A stretch of 41,975 nucleotides of DNA, from the NCBI GenBank assembly GCA_021791795.1, contig JAJYVX010000007.1, forward strand, positions 1-41,975. The letters are read 5' to 3'. This document shows positions 33,869 through 41,312 of this stretch, piece after piece. The position numbers were made by a program, and so were the translations under genes. Source of the DNA: Actinomycetes bacterium. GTDB taxonomy: Bacteria > Actinomycetota > Acidimicrobiia > Acidimicrobiales > Bog-793. The notes beneath the pieces were generated by a model. The model saw only the letters and a list, made by a program, of their open reading frames with translations. It did no database searches and had not been told where the DNA came from. The first letter of the stretch is position 1. Each line of letters opens with the position of its first letter.

Positions 33869-34639
33869 ATGGACGTACTCGTATGCGTGAAACGGGTGCC
33901 GATGGTGGGCGGCCGCATAGCGCTCCAACCGGACCAGCGCCACATCGACACCACCCTCCTCGGCTTCACCGTGAGCCCGCACGAGGAGTGCGCCGTCGAG
34001 GAGGCGGTGCAGGTGACCGAGGCGCACGGCGGCGAGGTCACCGTGCTCACGCTCGGCCCGCCCGAGGCCGCCGAGCAGCTGAGGGCGGCCGTCTCCGTCG
34101 GCGCCGCCTCGGCCGTGCTCCTTCCGACCGAGGAAGAGGGCCTCGGGCCCATCGCCACGGCGCGTGCCATCACGAGCGCCGTCACCCGGCTCGAGCGCGA
34201 GCGCTCAAGGGTCTTCGACCTCGTCATGTTCGGCAACGAGGCGGCCGACACGGGCGACTACCAGGTCGGCATCCGTGTCGCCCACGCGCTCGGCAGAGCC
34301 GTCGCAACGGGCGTCAAGCAGCTCGAGGTGACTGCGGGAGAGGCCGTCGCCCGCCGCGAGTACCGCGGCGCCGAAGAGCTGTTCCGCCTGCCGCTCCCGG
34401 CGGTCGTCACCGTGAAAGAGGGGATCAACCTGCCGCGGTATCCCTCACTGCCCGGGCGCATGCGTGCGAAGAAGGCGACGATCGTGACGTTCGTGCCGGA
34501 GACGCCCGACGAGGCCGTCGAGATGAGGACGCTGCGGGTGCCCACGTCGGAGCGCCGCTCGGCCGAGGTCCTCGGCCACGGCAAAGAGGCCGTCCCTGCT
34601 CTGGTCAGCCTGCTCGAGAAGATGGGGGTCGTCTCGTGA
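33869..34639 (+). CDS. etfB: Electron transfer flavoprotein, beta subunit
   Basis: Small subunit of the ETF heterodimer, which takes electrons from flavin dehydrogenases to the quinone pool. The 256-aa product starts MDVLVCVKRVPMVGGRI, continues HEECAVEEAVQVTEAHGGEVTVLTLGP, and has FDLVMFGNEAADTGDYQVG (the AMP-binding ADTGxYQ type loop) and LPAVVTVKEGINLPRYPSLPGRMRAKK (ETF beta signature with the recognition loop region). The ATG at 33869 lies 2 bp after the DMGDH-like stop, so the pair is very likely a dedicated acceptor. It overlaps etfA by GTGA. Confidence 0.94.
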   Translation: MDVLVCVKRVPMVGGRIALQPDQRHIDTTLLGFTVSPHEECAVEEAVQVTEAHGGEVTVLTLGPPEAAEQLRAAVSVGAASAVLLPTEEEGLGPIATARAITSAVTRLERERSRVFDLVMFGNEAADTGDYQVGIRVAHALGRAVATGVKQLEVTAGEAVARREYRGAEELFRLPLPAVVTVKEGINLPRYPSLPGRMRAKKATIVTFVPETPDEAVEMRTLRVPTSERRSAEVLGHGKEAVPALVSLLEKMGVVS

Positions 34640-35628
34640 CGAAGGTGGTCTGCTACGTCGAGCTCGACGCAGACGGCGTCGTCGACGCCTCGGCCCGCGC
34701 GCTCACCTTCGCCCGGGGCATCACGACCCGGCCGACCACGCTCGCCGCGCTGCTCCCGTCCCCACCGACGGCCGAGGCTCTCGGCCAGCTCCAGTCCTTC
34801 GGCGTGTCCGACGTGGCGGTGCTGGAGCACGACGGCATCTCGGGATATTCCCCGACGGCTCTCTCACGCTGCCTCGACGCCATGTCCGGGGAGGAGGACA
34901 CCCTCGCCGTCGTCGCCGCGGCCACCGACCACGGGAACGAGGTGCTGGCCCACCTGGCGGCGACCACCGGCCGCGACTTCGTGGCGGTCTGCACGGCCGC
35001 CCGCGAGGAGGACGGTGGTGGCTTCTCGCTCACGCGACACCGCTGGGGCGGGAGCCTGCTCGAGGACTCCGTCCTCCGAGCACCACGAGCGATCTTCAGC
35101 GTCTCCACCGATGCCGTGCCTCCCGTCCCGGCACCCGCCGCCACGGCGCCGACCACGCGGACCATCCGGCCGGAGCTCTCGGCACAAGAGCTCGCCCTGC
35201 AGGCGGCCGAGTCCCGTCCCGAGAGCTCCGGCGTCGCGCTCGCGAGCGCCAAAGTGGTGGTGAGCGGGGGGAGGGGGGTCGGGGGACCGGAGGGTTTCGC
35301 CGTGATAGAGGAGCTCGCGGCGCTGCTCGGCGGTGCCGTGGGGGTCTCGAGGGTCGTCACGAGCCTCGGGTGGCGGCCCCATCGCGAGCAGGTCGGCCAG
35401 ACCGGGACCAAGGTGACGCCCGACCTCTACCTGGCGTGCGGCATCTCGGGCGCCATCCAGCACCTCGCGGGCTGCCAGAGCGCGAAGCAGATGGTCGCCA
35501 TCAACACCGACCCGGACGCACCCATCATGGCGAGGGCCGACTACGCCGTCATCGGCGACGTGTCAGAAGTCCTCCCCGCGCTCGTCGCCGCCCTCGGCGA
35601 GAGGCGCTCACGCGGCCGCGGCGAGTAG
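34636..35628 (+). CDS. etfA: Electron transfer flavoprotein, alpha subunit
   Basis: FAD-binding large subunit of ETF, 330 aa. The C-terminal half has [48 protein letters not shown] and [17 protein letters not shown], which form the FAD site. The ending [20 protein letters not shown] is diagnostic. The N-terminal half is more divergent, and an Ala/Pro-rich linker (about residues 150-180) joins the two. The GTG at 34636 is in a GTGA overlap with etfB. Its last 21 bp overlap the end of the convergent metF-like gene. Confidence 0.94.
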   Translation: MTKVVCYVELDADGVVDASARALTFARGITTRPTTLAALLPSPPTAEALGQLQSFGVSDVAVLEHDGISGYSPTALSRCLDAMSGEEDTLAVVAAATDHGNEVLAHLAATTGRDFVAVCTAAREEDGGGFSLTRHRWGGSLLEDSVLRAPRAIFSVSTDAVPPVPAPAATAPTTRTIRPELSAQELALQAAESRPESSGVALASAKVVVSGGRGVGGPEGFAVIEELAALLGGAVGVSRVVTSLGWRPHREQVGQTGTKVTPDLYLACGISGAIQHLAGCQSAKQMVAINTDPDAPIMARADYAVIGDVSEVLPALVAALGERRSRGRGE

Positions 35629-36477
35629 CTGCTGGCGCCAGCGCTCCGTCTGCTCGAGCTGGTTGAAAGTGAAGACGTGCAGCCCGGCGATCCCGGCGGC
35701 CGGGTCCGCGAGGGTGGCCGCGAGCCGTTTGAGCAGCCGCTCGGGCTGGTAGCCGCCCGGCGTCGAGAGACGCGCCACCCAGCTCAGATGTCCCCCGGCG
35801 AAACGCGACGACTCCGCCACCCCGATCTTCCGTGCCACTTCCACGAGGCGGGTGGGCTCGATCGGCCCCGCCATGCCGAGGTAGATGGGCAGGGTGACGC
35901 CGCGGGCACGCACCCGGCGGATCCAGTCGCGCAGCACCGGCGCGCTGAAGCACAGGTTGGAGACGATGTAGTCGGCGTACAGCCTCTTGTCCCACATCGA
36001 CTGGATCGTGACGTCGTCGGTGATCTGGGGGTGCGTCTGCGGGTAGCCCGTGATGCCCACACGGAAGCGTTGCTCGAGCTCGGCGAGCTCGACGATCACA
36101 GGTAGAGCCGCGTCGTAGACCCCGACGGGCGGATCCGCGTCGCCCGCCGGCACGAAGACGTCCTCGATGCCGGCCTCCCTCAGCCTCCCCACCACTTCGC
36201 CGAGGTGCGAGGAGTCGCGAAGGAGGCGGGCCGAGACGTGCGGCACGACCTTGTAGCCGGCCGCGGCGAGCTCGAGGGCGCTCTCGACCGTCACCTCGAT
36301 GCTCTTTCGCGGAGAGGCCGTCACGGTCACCGTGACGTCCTTCGGGACGACCGATGCCACGGTGGCCGCCACCGCCTTGGTGGGCAGCACCTCGTAGCGG
36401 ACCTGGGTCAGAAGCGACGTGACGCTCCGCCCGCCCGAGCCCCTCGTGGCCGGCCAGCCCGTCGGCCATAGCTTCAT
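35608..36477 (-). CDS. Methylenetetrahydrofolate reductase-like protein
   Basis: Probable flavin-dependent interconversion of methyl-THF and methylene-THF. The 289-aa product fits the MetF TIM barrel but is divergent: YEVLPTKAVAATVASVVPKDVTVTVTASPRKSIEVT, VVPHVSARLLRD, IEDVFVPAGDADPP, RVGITGYPQTHP, DYIVSNLCFSAPVLRDWI, and an end strand GLHVFTFNQ. The ATG at 36477 overlaps the DUF1638 stop by ATGA. It ends the iclR-corrinoid operon, where it would oxidise the methyl-THF made by the corrinoid methyltransferase. That is the reverse of its usual role in methionine synthesis (inference). Confidence 0.86.
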   Translation of the reverse strand: MKLWPTGWPATRGSGGRSVTSLLTQVRYEVLPTKAVAATVASVVPKDVTVTVTASPRKSIEVTVESALELAAAGYKVVPHVSARLLRDSSHLGEVVGRLREAGIEDVFVPAGDADPPVGVYDAALPVIVELAELEQRFRVGITGYPQTHPQITDDVTIQSMWDKRLYADYIVSNLCFSAPVLRDWIRRVRARGVTLPIYLGMAGPIEPTRLVEVARKIGVAESSRFAGGHLSWVARLSTPGGYQPERLLKRLAATLADPAAGIAGLHVFTFNQLEQTERWRQQLLAAAA

Positions 36478-37088
36478 GCCAGCACCTGGTCCTTCTTCCG
36501 TATCAAAGATACGAGCGCGTCGCCCACCCGGCTCCCGGGAACCTTGCGGACGACCAGGTCGAGGCGGAGGAATTGCGCCACGAAACGGGCTTCGTCGAGA
36601 AGCTCCTCACCGGCGCTCGTCGTCAGCCAGACGATCCTGCGGTAGTTGCCGAAGTAGTCAACCACCAGCTCGGGGTGCCGGTCGAGCCCGAGCTCGGCGA
36701 TGACGAGCCGGCGGAAGGAGCGCAAGAGGAAGTCCGTCAGCAGGTACGTGCCGGGCTCCTCCTCCATGAGCGAGGAGACCCCGCGCTCTCCTGCGAGGAT
36801 GTCGTAGCAGTGGAGACCCGGCAGGCGCTCGAGGCCGAGACGCCCGCAGACCTCGTCGAGCGCGCCGTAGGTCCCGCAGTCGGCGTACGCGACGAGCACC
36901 GTCTTGGCCTCGGCGCGGAGCCGGCGGGCGAGCTCCTCCACCCGGGGGGCGATCTCCGAGGGGCGGTTGTGCAGGAGCGCCGAGAGGCTGTGCACCTCGA
37001 CCGGACGCCCGAGGCCTGCCGCGGCTATGCGGACGTCGGCTGCGAGAGCTCCGCAGGCGACGACGGCGAGCGGCGCGGCCGCCGGCAC
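36474..37088 (-). CDS. DUF1638 protein in corrinoid demethylation operon
   Basis: A 204-aa protein of unknown function. It begins VVACGALAADVRIAAAGLGRPVEV, a pattern of the DUF1638 family, then has LVAYADCGTYGALDEVCGRLGL and LHCYDILAGERG. The conserved-looking Cys and His residues in those two motifs could bind a metal or cofactor, though this is speculation. The GTG at 37088 is preferred; the adjacent TTG at 37091 is possible, and neither has a good ribosome site. It lies between the RACo-type reactivase (19-nt gap) and the metF-like gene (ATGA overlap). DUF1638 genes are known to accompany MttB-type methyltransferases, so a helper role in corrinoid methyl transfer is likely but undefined. 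Confidence 0.82.
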   Translation of the reverse strand: MPAAAPLAVVACGALAADVRIAAAGLGRPVEVHSLSALLHNRPSEIAPRVEELARRLRAEAKTVLVAYADCGTYGALDEVCGRLGLERLPGLHCYDILAGERGVSSLMEEEPGTYLLTDFLLRSFRRLVIAELGLDRHPELVVDYFGNYRRIVWLTTSAGEELLDEARFVAQFLRLDLVVRKVPGSRVGDALVSLIRKKDQVLA

Positions 37089-37107
37089 CAAGCGCAGCCG
37101 GGCTGCC

Positions 37108-38952
37108 TCAGACGGGGAAGGAGAGGCGATCGACGAAGCGGTCGTTGAAGTCCGGTCGATCGGAGAGCTCGACGTAGTTCACCTCCTCGAGCAGGGCGAC
37201 CGCCCCGGCCCGCTCCCGCACGCTCAACAGTGCCATCTTCGCCCCCTCGCCGGCCACGTTGCCGGCGCTCACGACGCGAAGGACGGGCAGCTCGGGAACG
37301 AGACCGAGCCGGACCGCGCTCGCCGGCGAGAGGTAGCTGCCGAACGACCCGGCGAGAAGCACCTGCTTCACATCCTCGACGGCGACACCGGCGTCCTCGA
37401 GCAGGAGGGTCCAACCGGTGGCTATGGCGGCCTTGGCGAACTGGAGCTCACGCACGTCGCGCTGTGACAGGTAGATGGAGCGCTCCACGTCGCCCGGCTC
37501 CCGCAGCCAGTGCAGCACGAACACCCGCTCCTCACCGACCGTCGTGAGCCGATAAGCCAGCTCCGGGGCCAGATCTCTCGCCGCCTCCTCGGTGACGAAA
37601 CGCCCCGATGCTTCGATGAACCCGAGCGACACCAGCTCCGCCACGGCGTCCACCAGCCCCGAACCGCACAGACCCTTCGGCTCGGCCTCGCCGATCACCT
37701 GGAGGGCGAGGTCCTCGGGCGTCATCTTCACTGCCTCGATCGCGCCCTTTGCGGCGCGCATGCCGCAGCGGATCGACGCTCCCTCGAAAGCTGGACCGGC
37801 GGGCGCTGCCGTCACGAGGAGGCCCGCGTCGGAGCTGAGCACTATCTCGCAATTCGTCCCGATGTCGATGAAGAGCCGCGTGCGCTGGTCGCGGTCCATA
37901 CCTGCGGCGAGCAGGCCGGCTGTGATGTCGCCGCCGACGTAGGCGCCGAAGGCCGGGAACACGACGGCCCGGGCGCGGGGGTGCACCTTCACGCCGAGGT
38001 CGCTCGCGAGCAGCTCGGGGAAGGCCCGGGTCGTGAGCACGAAGGGCGCGACGCCGAGAGGTTCGGGGTCGATGCCGAGCGCGATGTGGGTCATGGTGGC
38101 GTTGCCCGCCACGGCTATCTCGTAGACCTCCCGCGGCTCCACGCCGGCCTCCTCGCAGACGGCCGCCGTGAGCTCGTCGAGGGTTTCGTGCGCATGGGTC
38201 GTCAGCCGGCCGAGAGCGGTCGGATCGAGCATGATCGTGCTGATCCGCGATATGACGTCGGCGCCCGATTGCTGCTGGCGGTTGAGCATCGACTGCACGG
38301 CGAGCGGCGTGCCCGTCGCGAGGTCGAGGATGGTCGCGACCACCGTCGTCGTGCCGAGGTCGTACGCGATGCCGAAGAGCCGCTCCGAGGTGTCCCCCGG
38401 CTCGACGGCGACGAGCACGTCGTCGACGACGACTGCCGTCACCTTGTAGTCGGCCGCCCTGAGCGCCGGCCCGATGGCCCGGAGGGCGAACAGGTCGGTG
38501 CGCAGCTCGAGGTCGTCCATCGCGTCGAGCAGCCGCTCGAGATCCGCCCGCTGGTCCTTCAGGGTCGGCTCGCTGAGCTCGACGAACCGCTTCTGGACCG
38601 CCGGCCGGAGGATCACCTTGCGGCCGACACCGACGGTGGCCGCCTTCGGTCTCGTCGTGAGCGGCGGGACGTCGACTCTGAGGTCCCCGCGTGCCTCGAC
38701 CCGGCAGGCGAGCCGCCAGCCCTCGCGCAGGTCTTCGGTGTGGAAGGCCCGCGTGTCGAGGCTCGTGACCGGGGCATCACCCTCGAGCACTCTCACCTTG
38801 CACTTCTTGCACGTGCCGTGCCCGCCGCAGGTGGAGTCGATGGCGATGCCGTTCCAGCTGGCGGCATCGAAGAGCGTGACTCCCACGGGCACGCGCACCT
38901 GCCGACCGCTCGGCTCGAAGACGAGGTCCGCCCGCTCGTTCGAAGGGGTCAT
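37108..38952 (-). CDS. Corrinoid activation protein (RACo-like, 2Fe-2S plus ASKHA DUF4445)
   Basis: ATP-dependent reductive activator that returns inactive Co(II) corrinoid to Co(I). The 614-aa product has an N-terminal plant-type 2Fe-2S ferredoxin domain: C42-x5-C48-x2-C51 (CGGHGTCKKC) and C83 (RLACR). A linker follows, then an actin-like ATPase domain from about residue 200 (AYDLGTTTVVATILDLATG, FIDIGTNCEIVL, GSGLVDAVAELVSLGFI, LLAGSFGSYLSPASAVRLGL). The ATG at 38952 overlaps the methyltransferase stop by ATGA. Its position directly after the corrinoid protein and MtgA-like gene makes reactivation of this corrinoid protein nearly certain. Confidence 0.93.
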   Translation of the reverse strand: MTPSNERADLVFEPSGRQVRVPVGVTLFDAASWNGIAIDSTCGGHGTCKKCKVRVLEGDAPVTSLDTRAFHTEDLREGWRLACRVEARGDLRVDVPPLTTRPKAATVGVGRKVILRPAVQKRFVELSEPTLKDQRADLERLLDAMDDLELRTDLFALRAIGPALRAADYKVTAVVVDDVLVAVEPGDTSERLFGIAYDLGTTTVVATILDLATGTPLAVQSMLNRQQQSGADVISRISTIMLDPTALGRLTTHAHETLDELTAAVCEEAGVEPREVYEIAVAGNATMTHIALGIDPEPLGVAPFVLTTRAFPELLASDLGVKVHPRARAVVFPAFGAYVGGDITAGLLAAGMDRDQRTRLFIDIGTNCEIVLSSDAGLLVTAAPAGPAFEGASIRCGMRAAKGAIEAVKMTPEDLALQVIGEAEPKGLCGSGLVDAVAELVSLGFIEASGRFVTEEAARDLAPELAYRLTTVGEERVFVLHWLREPGDVERSIYLSQRDVRELQFAKAAIATGWTLLLEDAGVAVEDVKQVLLAGSFGSYLSPASAVRLGLVPELPVLRVVSAGNVAGEGAKMALLSVRERAGAVALLEEVNYVELSDRPDFNDRFVDRLSFPV

Positions 38953-39812
38953 CCGAGAGACGCGGCCTGCTTCGCCCGGTGGGCGGCGATCCAGCCCGCC
39001 CCCCATGGGTCGTGGTCCAAGAGGAGGTCGGCCGCCTTGACGGCCTGCACGAGCGCCGGCGAACGCGCGTCCATGATCGCGCTCGTGAGCCCGAGCGTGG
39101 CCGCCATCGGCAGGAACGCGCTGCCGATCCCGGCGCGATCCGGCATGCCGAAGGAGACGTTCGAGGCGCCGAGCGTCATGTTGAGGCCGAAGCGCTCCTT
39201 CACGAGATGGATCGTCTCGAGCGTCTTCGAGACGAGCGTCGTGTCGGCTCCGATGGGCATGGCGAGAGGGTCGATGACGATGTCCTCGATGGGTATCCCG
39301 TAGCGTCCCGTCGCCACGTCGACCAGCCGGCCGGCGAGCTCGAGGCGTCGCTTGGGATCCTCGGGGATCTCCTCCTCGTCGTTCGGGAGCATGATGATCG
39401 CAGCCCCGTGGTGCTTCACGAGCGGCAGGATGGCGTCGAGCCGCTCTTCCTCCGCCGTCACCGAGTTGACGAGAGCCTTCCCCTCGTATGCCTCGAGGCC
39501 GGCGGCAAGGGCGTCGATGACCGACGAGTCGATGCAGATCGGCAGGTCCGTGATTGACTGGACGAGCTTGACCGCCTTCGAGAGCAGCTCGACCTCGTCC
39601 GCGAGGGGCGCGCCCATGTTCACGTCGAGCACCATGGCGCCGCCGGCCACCTGCTCGGCCACGTCGATCTCGACCCGCGAGAGATCTCCGGCTCGCAGCT
39701 GCTCCTGGAAGATCTTCCGCCCGGTCGGGTTTATCCGCTCGCCGATGATGCAGAAGGGCTGACCGTCGCCGATGACCACCTCACGCGAGGCCGACCTGAG
39801 CACTGTTTGCAA
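38949..39812 (-). CDS. Methyltetrahydrofolate:corrinoid methyltransferase (MtgA/AcsE-like)
   Basis: Moves the methyl group between methyl-cob(III)alamin on the corrinoid protein and THF. The 287-aa pterin-binding TIM barrel has IIGERINPTGRK, GGAMVLDVNMGAP, LPICIDSS, KALVNSVTAEEERL, IVIDPLAMPIG and MTLGASNVSFGMPDR. These are the strand ends of the family, with the Asp and Asn residues that hold the pterin. The start is TTG at 39812 because AAGGAG lies 6 nt upstream; no ATG or GTG is better placed. It follows the corrinoid gene after 30 bp. In glycine betaine users, MtgA carries out this step. Confidence 0.92.
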   Translation of the reverse strand: MQTVLRSASREVVIGDGQPFCIIGERINPTGRKIFQEQLRAGDLSRVEIDVAEQVAGGAMVLDVNMGAPLADEVELLSKAVKLVQSITDLPICIDSSVIDALAAGLEAYEGKALVNSVTAEEERLDAILPLVKHHGAAIIMLPNDEEEIPEDPKRRLELAGRLVDVATGRYGIPIEDIVIDPLAMPIGADTTLVSKTLETIHLVKERFGLNMTLGASNVSFGMPDRAGIGSAFLPMAATLGLTSAIMDARSPALVQAVKAADLLLDHDPWGAGWIAAHRAKQAASLG

Positions 39813-39842
39813 TTGGGGCTCCTTCTGTACGCGCCGTTCCCG

Positions 39843-40508
39843 TCAGGCCACGCTCGCCGCCCGGCGGCGAGCTATGAGGTCTTTCGCCCGGGCGACCGCA
39901 GCCGAGGCATCGGCCGCATACCCGTCCGCGCCGACCGCATCGGCGTACTCCTGGGTGACGGGAGCGCCGCCGACCATGACGATCACCTTCTTGCGGAGCC
40001 CCGCCTTCTCGAGCGCGTTGATGTTCGCCTTGAACATCGGCATCGTCGTCGTGAGGAACGCCGAGAAGCCGACGATGTCGGGCTGGTGCTCCTCGATCGC
40101 GGCGACGAACTTCTCCGGCGACACCTGGACCCCGAGGTCGATCACGTGGAAGCCGGCGCCCTCGAGCATGATGTTGACGAGGTTCTTGCCGATGTCGTGC
40201 ACGTCGCCCTTCACGGTTCCCATGACGAAGGTGCCGACGGACTCGGCGCCTGTCTCGGCGAGGAGCGGGCGGAGGATCTCGAGCGCACCCGACATCGCCT
40301 TGCCGGCGATGAGCATCTCGGGCACGAAGAAGTCTCCGCGCTCGAATCGGGCGCCCACCTCCTCGAGAGACGGTATGAGCGAGTCGAAGAGGAGCTCCTC
40401 GGGGCCGAGGCCCATCCCGAGCCCTTCGTTCGTGAGCTCGAGCACCCTCGGCGCGTTTCCGACGAGAGTCTCGTCGTAGAGCACCTTGAGCAACTCGTCG
40501 CGGTTCAT
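39843..40508 (-). CDS. Corrinoid (B12-binding) methyl carrier protein, MttC/MtgC-like
   Basis: Carries the methyl group on cobalt between the MttB-type and MtgA-type methyltransferases. The 221-aa product has an N-terminal helical cap (LYDETLVGNAPRVLELTNEGL, then FDSLIPSLEEVGARFERGDFFVPEML). The Rossmann B12 domain has the base-off cobalt ligand motif GDVHDIGKN (D102, H104, G107), VGFSAFLTTTM and the late VMVGGAPVT. The ATG at 40508 has GGGAGGG upstream and overlaps the iclR stop by ATGA. Length and layout match the family well. Confidence 0.95.
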   Translation of the reverse strand: MNRDELLKVLYDETLVGNAPRVLELTNEGLGMGLGPEELLFDSLIPSLEEVGARFERGDFFVPEMLIAGKAMSGALEILRPLLAETGAESVGTFVMGTVKGDVHDIGKNLVNIMLEGAGFHVIDLGVQVSPEKFVAAIEEHQPDIVGFSAFLTTTMPMFKANINALEKAGLRKKVIVMVGGAPVTQEYADAVGADGYAADASAAVARAKDLIARRRAASVA

Positions 40509-41281
40509 GCTGCACCCTCCCTTTCCGAGCGATGTCCGAGCGCCCTCGACAGGAGAGCCGCCTCGCGGATGCACTCCCCGGCGATGTCCGCCAGGCGTGC
40601 AGCTCCAAGCCGGCCCGCCGGACCGGTCACCGAGATCGCGGCCACGGCCTTGTCCCCCTCGCGGAAGACAGGCGCCGCCACGGCGACGAGGCCCTGCTCG
40701 AGCTCCTCGTCTGTCACGGCAAAGCCCAACCTTCTCACAGAAGCCAACTCCTCGGAGAGGCTCGCCCTCGAGGTGATCGTCCTCGCCGTGCAGCGCTCGA
40801 GCTTGCCGGCCGGCACCTCCCCGCCCTCGAAAGCGAGCAGCGCCTTGCCGAGCGCCGTGGCGTGAAGAGGGACGGGCCGGCCGATCCAGTTCGTCGCGCC
40901 GAGCACGTAGCGGCTGTCGACCTGTGCGATCTGGTCCACCCGGCCGCCGCGCTCGACGCCGAGGTTGACGGTCTCGCCGGTGAGGGCGCCGAGCTTTTCG
41001 AGGTACGGCTCCGAGACCTTCACAAGGTCGTCCTCCCGCCGTCTCCCCCAGGCGTAACGGACGAAGACGTCGCCTGGGCCGTAGGTGCCCGACTTCTCGC
41101 GGCGCACGAGGTTGGAACGCTCGAGAGCGAGGAGGAGCCGTGATGTCGTGCTCTTCGCAAGACCGGTGCGCGAAGCGAGCTCGGAGAACGTCAGCGCGTC
41201 GGTCGCGTCGACTATCTCCGTCAGAAGGCGTGCGGCCCGATCGACCGCCTGCGTGCCCGTCGGCGTGGACATGGGTTCCAT
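40505..41281 (-). CDS. IclR-family transcriptional regulator
   Basis: Likely controls the corrinoid demethylation genes. The 258-aa product has an N-terminal winged helix (VDRAARLLTEIVDATDALTFSELASRTGLAKSTTSRLLLALERSNLVRREKSG). An effector domain follows (VSEPYLEKLGALTGETVNLGVERGGRVDQI, LHATALGKALLAF, GFAVTDEELEQGLVAVAAPVF). The start is an ATG at 41281 or 41272. It is the first gene of the operon and divergent from mttB by 31 bp. A GGAAC-TCT-GTTCT near-palindrome between them has the spacing of known IclR sites. The ligand is probably the methylated amine or a product. Confidence 0.92.
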   Translation of the reverse strand: MEPMSTPTGTQAVDRAARLLTEIVDATDALTFSELASRTGLAKSTTSRLLLALERSNLVRREKSGTYGPGDVFVRYAWGRRREDDLVKVSEPYLEKLGALTGETVNLGVERGGRVDQIAQVDSRYVLGATNWIGRPVPLHATALGKALLAFEGGEVPAGKLERCTARTITSRASLSEELASVRRLGFAVTDEELEQGLVAVAAPVFREGDKAVAAISVTGPAGRLGAARLADIAGECIREAALLSRALGHRSEREGAA

Positions 41282-41304
41282 GTTACGGAACTCTGTTCTA
41301 CGAT
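41276..41304 (+). promoter_or_regulatory. Predicted promoter of mttB-like gene
   Basis: TTCCAT (41276-41281), 17-bp spacer, TACGAT (41299-41304). Initiation 7-9 bp downstream falls on the ATG at 41313, which has no ribosome site. A leaderless mRNA is therefore predicted. On the other strand TTGTGA (41323-41318) and TAGAAC (41300-41295) with 16 bp between could serve iclR. Confidence 0.45.
41287..41299. promoter_or_regulatory. Putative IclR operator
   Basis: GGAAC-TCT-GTTCT (4 of 5 arm positions symmetric), with the geometry of IclR-type boxes such as TGGAA-N5-TTCCA. It overlaps both predicted -10 elements. GTTCC-ATGTTAC-GGAAC (41275-41291) shares the left GGAAC and could be a second, alternative site. 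Confidence 0.5.
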
Positions 41305-41312
41305 GCGAGTCA

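Noticed and set aside
37510-39303. 597-aa plus-strand frame opposite the RACo-like gene
   Set aside because: Antisense shadow; the minus-strand product has an intact 2Fe-2S and ASKHA domain.
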